Positions 5,233-6,342 of a DNA stretch of 6,342 bases are shown in pieces. A program made the translations under genes and the position numbers. Within the stretch, counting starts at the first letter, position 1, and the number at the start of each line of letters is the position of its first letter. Origin of the DNA: Ktedonobacteraceae bacterium (lineage in GTDB: Bacteria; Chloroflexota; Ktedonobacteria; Ktedonobacterales; Ktedonobacteraceae); assembly GCA_017354095.1 (NCBI GenBank), contig JAFMRP010000289.1, forward strand, positions 1 to 6,342. Direction: 5' to 3'. Below the pieces are notes generated by a model. That model ran no database searches. It saw only the letters and a program-made list of their open reading frames with translations, and was not told the origin of the DNA.

Positions 5233-5922
5233 ATGAGCGAGACAGAATTTCGAGAAGTTAGCGTACAGGAAGGATATGCTCTCTGGGCCGCCTCATATGA
5301 TCAGGAACACAACGGTTTGATCTTCATCGAAGAAAAGCAGGTGGATCGACTGCTGGCTCCGCTCACATTCACCAGAGCACTCGACGTGGGCACAGGAACC
5401 GGCAGACATGCCTTAAAACTTGCCCACCGCGGAGCGAGTGTCACAGCGATTGATCAGTCCCCAGAGATGCTCGCAGTAGCTCGCCAGGCTGCACAGCGCG
5501 AAGGTTTATCGATCGATTTTCACCTTCTATCACTGGAGAACGGTCTGCCTTTCGAGTCAGGCCAGTTTGATCTACTGATCTGTGCCCTCATGTTGAGCCA
5601 CGTTCCAAACCTCGCTGACACCCTCCAGGAGTTTGCTCGGGTGTTGCGGGACGGCGGCTCTTTGCTCATCACCGATTTTCATCCGGTCCATACCCTCTAT
5701 GGATGGAGAACAGGGTTCCGGCGTGCAGGAGTGATCTATCACCTACCAACAGTGGGGTATACCAGGGAAGATTATCTGGATGCGACGCGAGCTTGTGGCT
5801 TGACAATCCTTGAGGTGGCTGAGAACCTTGTCGGTGAAGTGCCCGAGGGATATATACCGGAGGAGATGCGACGCACATATGCTGATAAGCCATTTTGTTT
5901 AAGCATCCTGGCATCCAGGTAG
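5233..5922 (+). CDS. Class I SAM-dependent methyltransferase
   Basis: The 229-residue protein has the Rossmann methyltransferase order. YALWAASYDQEHN (15-27) is the early YD motif. Motif I is ALDVGTGTGRHA (49-60). VTAIDQSPEML has Asp74 binding the ribose of SAM. FDLLICALMLSHVPN (112-126) is motif II, and VLRDGGSLLITDFHP (137-151) is motif III. The C-terminal part (about 152-229) is a variable substrate-binding region. It belongs to the UbiE/BioC/Methyltransf_11-like group, but the acceptor is not predictable. The ATG at 5233 is preceded by AGGATGGAA. The divergent pair on its left (VOC protein, hydrolase) and the flavin oxidoreductase on its right look like a loose small-molecule enzyme cluster, but the layout does not prove a shared pathway. 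Confidence 0.92.
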   Translation: MSETEFREVSVQEGYALWAASYDQEHNGLIFIEEKQVDRLLAPLTFTRALDVGTGTGRHALKLAHRGASVTAIDQSPEMLAVARQAAQREGLSIDFHLLSLENGLPFESGQFDLLICALMLSHVPNLADTLQEFARVLRDGGSLLITDFHPVHTLYGWRTGFRRAGVIYHLPTVGYTREDYLDATRACGLTILEVAENLVGEVPEGYIPEEMRRTYADKPFCLSILASR

Positions 5923-5928
5923 ACGAAA

Positions 5929-5947
5929 TATGACAGAAGATGTCATA
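5929..5947 (+). terminator. 7-bp perfect inverted repeat just after the methyltransferase gene
   Basis: TATGACA (5929-5935) and TGTCATA (5941-5947) are perfect inverse arms around GAAGA, beginning six bases after the methyltransferase stop. A smaller hairpin, GCTAT/ATAGC (5955-5971), follows. There is no T-tract, so it is either an atypical terminator, a 3'-end stabiliser or an operator. Confidence 0.4.
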
Positions 5948-5987
5948 AGACCAGGCTATACTGCTCATAGCGAATCTGAAACAGGTA

Positions 5988-6121
5988 CTTCCGATCCACC
6001 ACCTGAGCGCTAGCAGCGTTGGTGGTTGGAATACCAGGGGGGCTTCCGATCCGACCGCCTGAGCGCGGAGCGCTAGCTGCGCTAGCTGCGTTGGTGGTCG
6101 GAATATCAAGGGTTCTTCCGA
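5988..6121. repeat. Two tandem copies (plus partial third) of a palindromic intergenic repeat
   Basis: Unit A (5988-6042, 55 bases) and unit B (6043-6114, 72 bases) both begin CTTCCGATCC, contain TGAGCGC, then TAGC(A/T)GCGTTGGTGGT and end GGAATA(C/T)CA. A third CTTCCGA (6115-6121) starts an incomplete copy. Each unit folds on itself: TTCC...CCACCA pairs with TGGTGG...GGAA in A, and CCGACCGCC with GGTGGTCGG (one G-T) in B. Unit B is 17 bases longer, mostly because GCGCTAGCT is present twice in tandem in its loop region (about 6070-6090). This is the look of a dispersed REP-like palindromic element. It lies between two co-directional genes. It has no credible protein: the minus-strand frame in both copies reads Ile-Pro-Thr-Thr-Asn-Ala-Ala-Ser-Ala, produced by the repeat itself. 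Confidence 0.8.
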
Positions 6122-6135
6122 GAGGAGAAATTGCG

Positions 6136-6342
6136 ATGCAGTATGGCCTTTCCCTCCCCAATGGAGGCGTATGCGGCGACGCACGAGTGCTGGCTGAGCT
6201 GGGATGCCTGGCCGAAGAAGCCGGATGGGATGGCGTGTTCGTCGAAGATTATATTGTGCATCAGAGCGATGGGGCGGTCCCAACCTGCGATCCATGGATC
6301 GCGCTGGCAGCAATGGCCGTTGGCACACAACGGATCCGGCTG
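6136..6342 (+). CDS. LLM-class flavin-dependent oxidoreductase, N-terminal part (luciferase-like)
   Basis: The window ends inside this gene after 69 codons. The N-terminus MQYGLSLPNGGVCGDARVLA, then LAEEAGWDGVFVEDYIVHQ and CDPWIALAAMAVGTQRIRL, is the typical opening of a luciferase-like monooxygenase/F420-dependent reductase barrel. It gives strand 1 with GLSLPN, helix 1 with LAEEAGWDGVFVED (strand 2), then the DPW.ALAA...T.RIRL segment. These enzymes use FMN or F420 for monooxygenation or hydride transfer. Subclass and substrate need the missing C-terminal 250 or so residues. The ATG follows GAGGAG (6122-6127) with a short spacer. It lies downstream of the palindromic repeats, 213 bases after the methyltransferase. 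Confidence 0.9.
   Translation, partial: MQYGLSLPNGGVCGDARVLAELGCLAEEAGWDGVFVEDYIVHQSDGAVPTCDPWIALAAMAVGTQRIRL

Noticed and set aside
5669..6328. Minus-strand 219-codon frame and shorter frames over the repeats
   Set aside because: They cross two real genes on the other strand and a repeat array; the repeated IPTTNAASA peptide comes from the DNA repeat.

Overview
The window looks like an ordinary chromosomal segment of a moderately GC-rich bacterium. It has short intergenic gaps, AGGA-type ribosome binding sites, and a mix of metabolic enzymes and small accessory enzymes (VOC protein, alpha/beta hydrolase, SAM methyltransferase, luciferase-like flavin oxidoreductase). The gene mix and the palindromic intergenic repeat fit a spore-forming soil Chloroflexota (Ktedonobacteria-like) or a similar terrestrial lineage. 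This is an inference from general impression; no marker gene is present to prove it.

Left part (1-1980), all on the minus strand. The 5' end of a FecCD/BtuC-type ABC transporter permease runs off the left edge. It is preceded by a well-formed cobalamin riboswitch (281-470, minus) with a complete B12 box and a closing P1 stem. Upstream lie a candidate promoter and a perfect 12-bp inverted repeat. The repeat sits just after the stop of an O-acetylhomoserine sulfhydrylase (MetY-type PLP enzyme, 571-1875). B12 uptake and homocysteine synthesis therefore sit side by side. The two may meet at B12-dependent methionine synthase, which is not in the window.

Middle part (about 1876-3713), plus strand, divergent from metY. 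The metY upstream region carries several ATCAC-type half-sites and a possible 33-codon leader ORF with a strong AGGAGG. A two-gene translationally coupled operon follows: a YccU-type CoA-binding protein, then (TAATG overlap) a predicted PD-(D/E)XK nuclease with an N-terminal winged-helix-like region and an intact E...D...ExK signature. A small hypothetical gene (66 aa) follows, apparently with its own TATAAT promoter.

Right part. A minus-strand pair (VOC protein, then alpha/beta hydrolase, 28-nt gap) is divergent from a class I SAM-dependent methyltransferase. The shared 232-bp divergent region (5001-5232) holds a candidate promoter overlapping an inverted repeat. After the methyltransferase come two small hairpins and then two tandem copies of a palindromic GC-rich repeat, the second with an internal 9-bp duplication. 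The window ends in the N-terminus of a luciferase-like flavin-dependent oxidoreductase.

I see no CRISPR array, insertion sequence, tRNA, rRNA, prophage or secretion gene. The least explained items are the coupled nuclease, the leader-like small ORF and the tandem palindromic repeat.
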